Below are positions 1 to 5,750 of a stretch of DNA of 17,084 bases, one piece after another; the stretch's first letter is position 1, and the number at the start of each line of letters is the position of its first letter. Source of the DNA: Bacteroidota bacterium. Its GTDB lineage: Bacteria; Bacteroidota; Bacteroidia; Bacteroidales; Tenuifilaceae. The notes beneath the pieces are model-generated. The model was not told where the DNA came from, did no database searches, and saw only the letters and a list, made by a program, of their open reading frames with translations. The stretch spans positions 1 through 17,084 of the forward strand of contig JAEXVC010000098.1 in assembly GCA_023406715.1 (NCBI GenBank), in the 5' to 3' direction. Both the position numbers and the translations under genes were made by a program.

Positions 1-950
1 TTCGTGAAACTGAGGAAAACCAGGGTGCTGGTGACCAAGGTATGATGTTTGGTTATGCAAGTCGCGAAACCGACGACTATATGCCGCTTTCACTTGTGCT
101 ATCGCATGTATTGTTAATGGAACTTGCAAAGATTCGTCGCGAGGGTAAGGAGATGACCTATCTTCGTCCCGATGCTAAATCGCAGGTAACATTGGAGTAC
201 GATGATAACAATCAACCAGTGCGTATTCATACAATCGTAGTGTCAACTCAGCACGACGAGTTTGATAATGACGATAACCGCATGCTCGAAAAGATACGTA
301 TGGATGTTAAGAACATCTTGATTCCAAGAGCAAAAGCAAAATTCCCAGAGCGAGTTCAGAAACTTTTCAAGGACGATTATATCTTACACGTTAACCCAAC
401 CGGTAAGTTTGTAATTGGTGGTCCACATGGCGATACAGGCCTAACAGGACGTAAAATTATTGTTGATACCTACGGAGGAAAAGGTGCTCACGGTGGTGGT
501 GCATTCTCTGGTAAAGACTCATCTAAGGTTGACCGCTCTGCTGCATATGCAGCACGCCATATTGCAAAGAATATGGTTGCAGCAGGCATTGCCGATGAGG
601 TGCTAATTCAAGTTGCTTATGCAATTGGTGTTGCACAGCCAGTTGGACTTTACGTGAATACTTATGGAACATCAAAGGTAAAACTTACCGATGGTGAAAT
701 AGCGCAGAGAGTTCAGAAGGTATTCGATATGCGCCCAGCGGCAATTGTGAAACGTTTTGGATTAAAAAATCCAATTTTTGAGGAAACTGCAGCCTATGGT
801 CACTTTGGTCGCGATTATTACAAGCGCGAGGTTGAGTTCGTTGTGAATGGAAATGGCAACGGAGCAAAAACCGAAAAGCGCATGGTTGAGTTCTTCACCT
901 GGGAGAAACTGGACTATGTTGATATCTTGAAGAAAGAGTTTGGTTTGTAA
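1..950 (+). CDS. metK: S-adenosylmethionine synthetase (methionine adenosyltransferase), C-terminal part; 5' end outside window
   Basis: This cytosolic enzyme makes S-adenosylmethionine from methionine and ATP, supplying methyl groups and also the SAM used by the radical-SAM enzyme RlmN encoded near the other end of this window. The reading frame is open from base 3 and reads RETEENQGAGDQGMMFGYA before any internal Met, so the ATG at 42 is internal and the gene is cut by the window edge. Recognisable family blocks are GAGDQG, the GPHGDTGLTGRKIIVDTYGG stretch (nt about 420-480), the glycine-rich GAHGGGAFSGKD loop and DRSAAYAAR. About 315 residues are present, so roughly the first quarter is missing. 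The protein ends normally with a TAA followed by a strong terminator, so it is the last gene of its transcript. No defects are seen. Identification is very secure. Confidence 0.97.
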   Translation, partial: RETEENQGAGDQGMMFGYASRETDDYMPLSLVLSHVLLMELAKIRREGKEMTYLRPDAKSQVTLEYDDNNQPVRIHTIVVSTQHDEFDNDDNRMLEKIRMDVKNILIPRAKAKFPERVQKLFKDDYILHVNPTGKFVIGGPHGDTGLTGRKIIVDTYGGKGAHGGGAFSGKDSSKVDRSAAYAARHIAKNMVAAGIADEVLIQVAYAIGVAQPVGLYVNTYGTSKVKLTDGEIAQRVQKVFDMRPAAIVKRFGLKNPIFEETAAYGHFGRDYYKREVEFVVNGNGNGAKTEKRMVEFFTWEKLDYVDILKKEFGL

Positions 951-970
951 TAATCTATATGGAATATATG

Positions 971-1001
971 AGCCCGGCTGGATTTCAGTCGGGCTTTTTT
1001 T
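971..1001 (+). terminator. Rho-independent terminator of metK
   Basis: A 10-bp stem (971-980 with 986-995, one G-T pair) encloses the 5-nt loop GATTT and is followed by a T tract at 995-1001. It starts 20 nt after the metK stop, the usual place for an intrinsic terminator. Confidence 0.9.
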
Positions 1002-1027
1002 ATTTCTAAAATTGAAGGATATTTAAT

Positions 1028-1059
1028 TATTACAAATATTTAGGTGCTGTGCACCTAAA
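1028..1059 (-). repeat. Half copy of the two-hairpin module (hairpin A part only)
   Basis: On the minus strand this reads hairpin GGTGC-ACA-GCACC (1055-1043), a 7-nt spacer TAAATAT, then TTGTAATA (1035-1028). This is the same order and spacing as hairpin A plus TTRTARYA in the three full modules nearby. The stem extends to 9 bp by A/T pairs (1039-1047 with 1051-1059). Continuing on the minus strand, 21 nt later comes GAAATA (1006-1001), which resembles the conserved tail of hairpin B, but hairpin B itself is absent. The element sits directly after the metK terminator. The hairpin is certain; its membership in the family is an inference from spacing and motif. Confidence 0.6.
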
Positions 1060-1087
1060 AAAATCAAAGAAAATATGCAAACAACTT

Positions 1088-1159
1088 GCGGCAGAGCCGC
1101 TTAATATTTGTAGCATTTAATGTTGAAGGAAGTTTGAGGTGCAGAGCACCGAAATATAA
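1088..1159 (+). repeat. Two-hairpin REP-like module, left copy
   Basis: Hairpin A is GCGGC-AGA-GCCGC (1088-1100). A 7-nt spacer TTAATAT follows, then TTGTAGCA (1108-1115), 22 nt, hairpin B GGTGC-AGA-GCACC (1138-1150) and the tail GAAATATAA (1151-1159). The same parts recur at the same spacing at 1795-1865 (inverted) and 1876-1950. The module ends 81 nt before the transposase start. REP elements bound by Y1 transposases are short hairpins of this kind, so binding by the adjacent transposase is the natural inference. Confidence 0.75.
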
Positions 1160-1240
1160 TGAGAGAGAGAATTCGTATAAATGAATGGTTTATTGAAGAA
1201 ATATTAATTAAATTTAACTAACACCCTAATAACTAAAGAA

Positions 1241-1702
1241 ATGGCCAACACCTACACCAAATTCTATGTTCATCTTGTTTTTTCGCCCAAGAATAGAATG
1301 GCGTTAATAGAAAAAACATGGAAGGATGAACTAGAAAAATACATTACTGGGATTATTCAGAGTCACGGACACAAGATGTTAGCTATAGGCAGCATGCCTG
1401 ACCATGTTCATATATTTATAGGCTATAATGTTAACCAACTCATTCCAAATCTTGTAGAAGAAATTAAAACGTCAACAAACTCGTTTATAAAGGAAAATAA
1501 ATTATCAAAATTTAAATTTGATTGGCAAAAAGGTTATGGGGCATTTACTCATTCTCACTCACAAATAAACGAAGTTGTTCAATACATTATTAATCAAGAG
1601 CACCATCATAGAAAGAAATCTTTTAGAGAGGAGTACTTGGATATTCTATTAAAGCATGACATAAGTTATCGTGATGAATATAATTTTGAGTTTTTCGACT
1701 AA
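1241..1702 (+). CDS. tnpA: IS200/IS605-family Y1 (HUH) transposase TnpA, possibly RAYT-like
   Basis: A single-strand DNA transposase of the Y1 HUH family, 153 residues and apparently full length. The metal-binding HUH motif is His55-Val56-His57 (in MPDHVHIF). The catalytic tyrosine is Tyr115 in VVQYIINQ, with Gln119 at the spacing expected for the third metal ligand. The C-terminal pattern NQEHHHRKKSFREEYLDIL is typical of Bacteroidota IS200-like transposases. The start ATG follows an A-rich leader (AACTAAAGAA). No tnpB/IscB partner is present. The gene is flanked by hairpin modules at 1028-1159 and 1795-1950; these are more numerous and more varied in stem sequence than the single hairpin at each end of a classical IS200. 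It could be an active insertion sequence, or a domesticated transposase that maintains REP-like repeats. All catalytic residues are intact. The gene looks more A/T-rich than metK. Family call is secure; role is open. Confidence 0.93.
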   Translation: MANTYTKFYVHLVFSPKNRMALIEKTWKDELEKYITGIIQSHGHKMLAIGSMPDHVHIFIGYNVNQLIPNLVEEIKTSTNSFIKENKLSKFKFDWQKGYGAFTHSHSQINEVVQYIINQEHHHRKKSFREEYLDILLKHDISYRDEYNFEFFD

Positions 1703-1794
1703 AGACACATAAATCATTGATATATAACAAATCACGTTTATTCTGGAAAAGAAAATTACGACCACTAAAACTATTATTCCAATAGTTCAATATG

Positions 1795-1865
1795 ATATTT
1801 CGCTACTCTGTAGCTTACGTTTGTATTTATTTGCATTTGCTACAAGTATAGCACAGCTCTGCTGC
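1795..1865 (-). repeat. Two-hairpin REP-like module, inverted right copy
   Basis: Read on the minus strand: hairpin A GCAGC-AGA-GCTGT (1865-1853, outermost pair G-T), 7-nt spacer GCTATAC, TTGTAGCA (1845-1838), 23 nt, hairpin B GCTAC-AGA-GTAGC (1814-1802), tail GAAATAT (1801-1795). The order and spacing match the left copy. It lies head to head with the next copy, and the hairpin-B ends of the two form a perfect 23-bp inverted repeat (1795-1817 with 1926-1948). Confidence 0.72.
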
Positions 1866-1875
1866 TAATTTTAAG

Positions 1876-1950
1876 GCCGCATGGCGGCAAAATATTTATA
1901 GTAACATGATAGGCATATTTGAGTTTAAGCTACAGAGTAGCGAAATATAA
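1876..1950 (+). repeat. Two-hairpin REP-like module, right copy
   Basis: Hairpin A GCCGC-ATG-GCGGC (1876-1888), spacer AAAATAT (7 nt), TTATAGTA (1896-1903), 25 nt, hairpin B GCTAC-AGA-GTAGC (1929-1941), tail GAAATATAA (1942-1950). It has the same layout and tail as the left copy but different stems: hairpin A has the arms exchanged (GCCGC/GCGGC against GCGGC/GCCGC) and loop ATG instead of AGA. With the inverted copy 10 nt away it makes a BIME-like pair. Confidence 0.72.
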
Positions 1951-2044
1951 AATGTTAGAAAAACAGCATTAGCCTTTGAATTCTAAAAGACTATTCATCA
2001 TCAAAATTACTTTGTAGTTAAAATTAATTCGACAGACTAGTGGT

Positions 2045-2103
2045 ATAATAACATTAAGTTGTCATTTATTAAACACAATAAATTGACAGCATTATGTTAT
2101 TAT
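2045..2103. promoter_or_regulatory. 59-bp near-palindrome upstream of the sigma-factor gene
   Basis: Arms 2045-2070 and 2077-2103 pair around the 6-nt centre AAACAC. I count 23 Watson-Crick pairs, one T-G pair (2059/2089), two mismatches (2057/2091, 2055/2093) and one bulged T (2084). It overlaps the proposed -33 region of the sigma gene and ends 28 nt before its start codon. It has no T tract, so a terminator is unlikely. It could be an operator, a strong cruciform or a relic of a small mobile element. Confidence 0.55.
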
Positions 2104-2112
2104 TTATCTTTA
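2083..2112 (+). promoter_or_regulatory. Candidate promoter of the sigma/anti-sigma operon
   Basis: TTGACA at 2083-2088 and TATCTTTA at 2105-2112 fit the Bacteroidota pattern TTG, about 19-21 nt, then TAnnTTTG, with a spacing of 19 nt after TTG and one mismatch in the -7 element. The predicted transcript would start near 2119, leaving a leader of about a dozen bases. Confidence 0.4.
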
Positions 2113-2131
2113 CTTCCCAAATAAGGCCAAG

Positions 2132-2707
2132 TTGGAGCTATTGGATAAAAATATTGTGGACGCATTGCGCCAAGGCGATGAGCAGGTTTTTGAGACCATT
2201 TTCAGAACCTACTACGAGCGTCTTTGCAATTACGCCAACACAATACTGAACGATATGGACGAGGCCGAGGAAATGGTTCAGGGCGCATTTCTGACTGTTT
2301 GGGAAAAACACGATGCGCTGGAGATTCATACATCAGTTAAATCCTACTTATACCGAGCGGTTCATAATAGCTGCTTGAACAGGGTTAAGCACTATAAAGT
2401 GCGAAAAACATACGGCGATGCTGTTAAAAACCAATCGGAACTATTGCATGATGATGCCTCGCAGGATTTGGTTGGAAGAGAGCTGGAAGGAATTGTGGCT
2501 AATGCCATTGATTCGCTACCCGACCAGTGTAAGTTGGTTTTTAAGTTAAGCCGATTCGAGAATTTAACTTACGCCGAAATAGCAGAACAGCAGGGAATCT
2601 CCGTGAAAACGGTGGAAAACCATATGGTAAAAGCGCTGAAGGTGCTACGCGAAAAGTTGAAGGACTATTTGCCCGTTTTGATTTGGTTACTATTTATGAA
2701 AAACTAG
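2132..2707 (+). CDS. ECF-type RNA polymerase sigma factor (FecI-like)
   Basis: A 191-residue sigma-70 family factor with the two domains of an extracytoplasmic-function sigma. Region 2 lies at about residues 14-85 (QVFETIFRTYYERLCNYA, then DEAEEMVQGAFLTVWEKH). Region 4 lies at about 121-176, with the helix-turn-helix NLTYAEIAEQQGISVKTVENHM. Between them is the short variable linker. It directs RNA polymerase to a small set of surface-uptake genes. The start must be non-ATG: the first in-frame ATG is Met42, inside region 2, so TTG at 2132 (preceded by AATAAGG) or TTG at 2141 is used. The last dozen residues (VLIWLLFMKN) are unusually hydrophobic. The gene stops 4 nt before the fecR gene, a classic sigma/anti-sigma pair. 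Family call is secure; the regulon is not known. Confidence 0.93.
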   Translation: MELLDKNIVDALRQGDEQVFETIFRTYYERLCNYANTILNDMDEAEEMVQGAFLTVWEKHDALEIHTSVKSYLYRAVHNSCLNRVKHYKVRKTYGDAVKNQSELLHDDASQDLVGRELEGIVANAIDSLPDQCKLVFKLSRFENLTYAEIAEQQGISVKTVENHMVKALKVLREKLKDYLPVLIWLLFMKN

Positions 2708-2711
2708 AATA

Positions 2712-3737
2712 TTGGTAGAGGATAACAAACATATCGACCTAATAATTGCCCGGTTCATTGCTGGTGAAGCAACCGAGCAGGAAATTACTTTGCTTAACCA
2801 ATGGCTCAAAGAGTCGGAGGTTAACCGCAAGTACTTTGGCGATATACAGTTTGTTTACCAAAAAGCCGTTACATCGCACACAGTTAATAAAGTTGATGTT
2901 GATAAGGCTTGGAGCAGGGTTCATCAGCAGATGAAGAAAAAAACCGTTCAACCAGAGCCAACAGCGAAAATGGTTACTTTCCAGATACCTGTTTGGCTTA
3001 GAGTTGCTGCTGTGCTGGTTATTGTTTCAGGAATATCGTTTGGTCTTTACAGGTATTACTCCTCTGCCCTACTCTACCCCACCGAAATGGTTGCTGCGGC
3101 AAGTAAGGACAGCGTAATTACCAAGAGTTTGTGGGATAGTTCAACTGTTGCGCTGAATAAGAACAGTAAAATTACCTATGCAAAGAACTACGGCAAAAAA
3201 GAACGCAGGCTGAAACTTGAAGGCGAAGCCTACTTCGATGTTAAGCATATTGAAGATAAGCCATTTATTGTTGAGGCCGAAGGAACATTAATTGAGGATA
3301 TTGGAACATCGTTCAATATTAAAGCGGCTGAAACCGATACTATTGTTGAGGTGTTTGTAAAATCGGGCGAGGTAGTATTCTTTACAAAGGATAATAAGGG
3401 AATTAGCCTTATTGCGGGTGAAATGGGAATTTACAATAAGAATACAAGAACATTTACAAAGATTGCATCGCCCGATGTAAACGCTACATCGTACGTAAAT
3501 AAGATATTCCTTTTCCAAAATGTTCGTCTGGCCGATGTGGTTCAGCAGCTAAATATGGTTTATGGTACCAACATTCGTTTTGGCAATGAGCAGTTAAAGG
3601 ATTGTACCATATCGGTAAAGTTCGAGAATGAGGATATAGACTTAATACTAACAATTATTGCCGAAACACTCGAACTAACAATTACAAAGGATACAGAGGG
3701 ATATACAATTAACGGAGATGCCTGTAAAAAGGAGTAA
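2712..3737 (+). CDS. FecR-family anti-sigma factor
   Basis: A 341-residue inner-membrane regulator that holds the preceding sigma factor inactive until signalled from the periplasm. The cytoplasmic N-terminal part (about 1-92) contains the sigma-binding region IARFIAGEATEQEITLLNQW. One membrane segment lies at about 95-113 (VWLRVAAVLVIVSGISFG). The periplasmic FecR domain spans about 137-250 (GEAYFDVKH, GTSFNIKA, VFVKSGEVV). The C-terminal DUF4974 domain covers about 265-335 (FLFQNVRLADVVQQLN); this STN-like fold is thought to contact the STN domain of the outer-membrane partner. The start is TTG at 2712; the first in-frame ATG would be residue 74 and would remove the sigma-binding part. It lies 4 nt after the sigma stop and 5 nt before the STN gene, so the three are almost certainly cotranscribed. 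Confidence 0.94.
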   Translation: MVEDNKHIDLIIARFIAGEATEQEITLLNQWLKESEVNRKYFGDIQFVYQKAVTSHTVNKVDVDKAWSRVHQQMKKKTVQPEPTAKMVTFQIPVWLRVAAVLVIVSGISFGLYRYYSSALLYPTEMVAAASKDSVITKSLWDSSTVALNKNSKITYAKNYGKKERRLKLEGEAYFDVKHIEDKPFIVEAEGTLIEDIGTSFNIKAAETDTIVEVFVKSGEVVFFTKDNKGISLIAGEMGIYNKNTRTFTKIASPDVNATSYVNKIFLFQNVRLADVVQQLNMVYGTNIRFGNEQLKDCTISVKFENEDIDLILTIIAETLELTITKDTEGYTINGDACKKE

Positions 3738-3742
3738 GCAGA

Positions 3743-5563
3743 ATGAAGAAGATACTTTTACTATTCCTGATATCAACCCTAACTATCAACTTAAAATCGC
3801 AGAATAGTTCTGTTCCTCCGCTTGAACGCGAGGTAACATTATCCATTTCGAACGAGTCGGTGCCATTTGTGCTGAATGCAATTTCGCAGCAAACAGCCGT
3901 AGTTTTTTCCTACAGCCCCAATGTGATTAGCACAACCAATAAAATTAGTGTTGATGTAAAGGCAAAATCCGTAAGGCATACGCTTAACACCATTTTTACA
4001 GGAACAGTAAAGTATAAGGTGAGGGGAAAGTACATTATTCTTCAAAAGAACGAGGCGCTTGCTAAGGAGGAGGTTATTGTTGAGGGATATTTATACGATT
4101 CACAAACCGGCGATAAACTAACCAACGCCACCGTTTACAACAAGGAACAAAAGGTATCGACCATAACCGATGAGTATGGCTACTTTAAGCTCGAAGTTCC
4201 TACCGATGCTGCTAATCCTGAGCTAAAAGTCAGCAAAGAGGGTTATTCCGACACCCTGTTAGCGCCAATTTCGGGCAACCTGAATTACGTTAACGTTGAA
4301 TTATCAACAAAGCAAAAGATTGAGGAAACACCTTTGCTTATTGAACCAACTGTAGAAAAGGAAAAGAATCGAATCAAAATGCCGGAATGGTTAATCCCTA
4401 ATCGGTTATTAATCAACACCAAAAACATTTCCGATACGCTATTCAGTAAGTTTCAGTTTTCGCTTATTCCGTTTGTGAGTACCAATAAGCTGTTATCGGG
4501 TAAAACCGTGAACGATTATTCCTTAAACATGACTGTTGGCTACGTGCAGGGTGTGCGCAAGGTTGAGTTGGGCGGTATTGCTAACATTGTTAGGGAAGAT
4601 GCTGGTTATTGTCAGTTGGCTGGAGTTGCTAACGTTGTGGGAGGATTAGCTTATGGATTCCAGGGTGCAGGAACATTCAATGCCGTTAGGCAGATGAGCG
4701 GTATACAGGCGGCTGGTGTTATAAACTTTGTTCTTAACGATGCCAACTATATTCAACTGGGCGGAACAGGAAACTTTGTGGGCGGAAAATTTACTGGAGT
4801 TCAAGTTGCTGGTATTTTCAACATTGATAGCGAAATAAGCGGTGTTCAAGTGGCTGGAGTTACCAATCTTACTGGCGAAGCCGAAGGGGTTCAGGTGGCC
4901 GGCGTACTAAATCACGCAAAGAAAATTGTAGGAACGCAGGTTGCTGGTGTTATGAATAATACCGACAGTTTGGATGGTGTTCAGGTTACAACCGTGTTTA
5001 ACCGGGCAGCATACTTTAAGGGTTACCAAATTGCAGTAATAAACTATGCCGACTCGTGCAATGGTATTCCCTTTGGACTTTTCAACTTTGTGCGGAAGGG
5101 TTACCATAAAATTGAGTTATCGGCCGATGAGGTTTTCTACACAAACCTAGCATTCCGAAGCGGAGTAAAGAAATTCCATTCAATAGTATCGGTTGGTCTT
5201 CGACCAGAGAACTTGGATAACCCAGTTTGGATGTTTGGATACGGTTTGGGAACAACCCTCGGAAAATCGGACAAATACTTATTCGACATTGATTTAACGG
5301 CACATCAGGTAATGAAGGGTGGTTACTTTGCATCTAAGAATTCGCTTTACAAATTAACGCTTGGTTTAGATAGAAAATTATCATCCAAAACCTCAATTAC
5401 TTTCGGTGTAACTTACAATATCTATGTAACCAATACTAATTCAAAGTACTACAGCGATACTTTTTCATCGCTAGTCCCCTACTCTTTTACAAACAGCACA
5501 AGCAGTAATGGAACAAATGTAAAGACTTGGGTAGGCGGAAAGATTGGGATAAGGTTCTTGTAG
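3743..5563 (+). CDS. STN and carboxypeptidase-regulatory-like outer-membrane protein with GxQxAGxxN repeats
   Basis: A 606-residue exported protein. Residues 1-19 are a signal peptide (cleavage near LKSQ). Residues about 28-101 form a secretin/TonB N-terminal (STN) domain, the module that FecR-type anti-sigma factors sense. Residues about 112-188 are a carboxypeptidase-regulatory-like beta domain (VEGYLYDSQTGDKLTNATV, DEYGYFKLEV). After a linker, residues 272-451 hold about twelve repeats with a period of 14-16 residues and core G-x-Q-x-A-G-x-x-N. Residues about 455-606 are alternating beta-strands ending in IGIRFL, like an outer-membrane barrel terminus. The repeats resemble those of the LA_2272-type surface-repeat proteins. 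A good Shine-Dalgarno-like AAGGAG lies in the end of fecR. As third gene of the cassette it is the likely signal input. Ligand unknown; there is no TonB plug domain. Confidence 0.82.
   Translation: MKKILLLFLISTLTINLKSQNSSVPPLEREVTLSISNESVPFVLNAISQQTAVVFSYSPNVISTTNKISVDVKAKSVRHTLNTIFTGTVKYKVRGKYIILQKNEALAKEEVIVEGYLYDSQTGDKLTNATVYNKEQKVSTITDEYGYFKLEVPTDAANPELKVSKEGYSDTLLAPISGNLNYVNVELSTKQKIEETPLLIEPTVEKEKNRIKMPEWLIPNRLLINTKNISDTLFSKFQFSLIPFVSTNKLLSGKTVNDYSLNMTVGYVQGVRKVELGGIANIVREDAGYCQLAGVANVVGGLAYGFQGAGTFNAVRQMSGIQAAGVINFVLNDANYIQLGGTGNFVGGKFTGVQVAGIFNIDSEISGVQVAGVTNLTGEAEGVQVAGVLNHAKKIVGTQVAGVMNNTDSLDGVQVTTVFNRAAYFKGYQIAVINYADSCNGIPFGLFNFVRKGYHKIELSADEVFYTNLAFRSGVKKFHSIVSVGLRPENLDNPVWMFGYGLGTTLGKSDKYLFDIDLTAHQVMKGGYFASKNSLYKLTLGLDRKLSSKTSITFGVTYNIYVTNTNSKYYSDTFSSLVPYSFTNSTSSNGTNVKTWVGGKIGIRFL
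4556..5095 (+). repeat. Coding tandem repeat, about 45-bp period (15-residue GxQxAGxxN units)
   Basis: Encodes residues 272-451 of the STN protein. Clear units start at residues 288, 304, 319, 335, 351, 366, 381, 396, 411 and 426, with less perfect ones at about 272 and 440. The central units GVQVAGIFN, GVQVAGVTN, GVQVAGVLN and GTQVAGVMN are the closest. The regular Gly/Asn positions and alternating hydrophobic residues suggest stacked short strands (a solenoid or repeated hairpins). Confidence 0.8.
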
Positions 5564-5723
5564 TTGATAGTTGATGGATTCTCATTCCCTAAGCTTACGC
5601 AGATTTGTAATTTGTGCACATAAGTCTGCCTTACACTTCAAAAATCATCATTCGTTAATCAATATTCAAAATTCTTAAAAAATCTCACGTTAAGAATAGG
5701 GGTATAGCCAAAAGTGGTTGTCA

Positions 5724-5731
5724 TAGGTTTG
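5724..5731 (+). promoter_or_regulatory. Possible -7 element upstream of the TonB-dependent receptor
   Basis: TAGGTTTG matches TAnnTTTG and lies 19 nt before the receptor ATG. No good TTG -33 box is found 19-21 nt upstream, which would fit either chance or a promoter read by a non-housekeeping sigma factor. The remaining 5564-5750 gap shows no gene; it has a weak 7-bp inverted pair (GCAGATT with AGTCTGC) and TAGTTGATAGTTGA micro-repeats just after the STN stop. Confidence 0.22.
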
Positions 5732-5750
5732 AATTATAATTAAAAAACCA

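Larger units (their letters stand above)
1703..2131 (+). other. Gene-free interval between transposase and sigma-factor gene
   Basis: No convincing coding sequence. Contents in order: a hairpin with a 7-bp stem and 5-nt loop (1769-1775 with 1781-1787, no T tract, so not a clear terminator); an inverted module copy (1795-1865); a direct module copy (1876-1950); about 90 nt of A/T-rich sequence with nothing recognised; a 59-bp near-palindrome (2045-2103); and a promoter-like sequence before the sigma gene. Confidence 0.7.

Noticed and set aside
1769..1787. Hairpin AACTATT/AATAGTT after the transposase as terminator or IS end
   Set aside because: The 7-bp A/T-rich stem has no T tract and shares neither loop nor tail with the module hairpins, so no role can be assigned.
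1028..1950. CRISPR array or tRNA-like structures in the hairpin-rich island
   Set aside because: There are no regularly spaced identical repeats with unique spacers, and the hairpins have 5-bp stems with 3-nt loops, unlike tRNA.
2746..2934. 62-codon open frame in another frame of the fecR gene
   Set aside because: Fully inside fecR, which has complete family domains; no independent evidence for translation.
5588..5630. TAATTTG-type box with a possible hairpin downstream of the STN gene
   Set aside because: The -7 match is one base short of TAnnTTTG and the hairpin has a 17-nt loop and no T tract, so neither promoter nor terminator is convincing.
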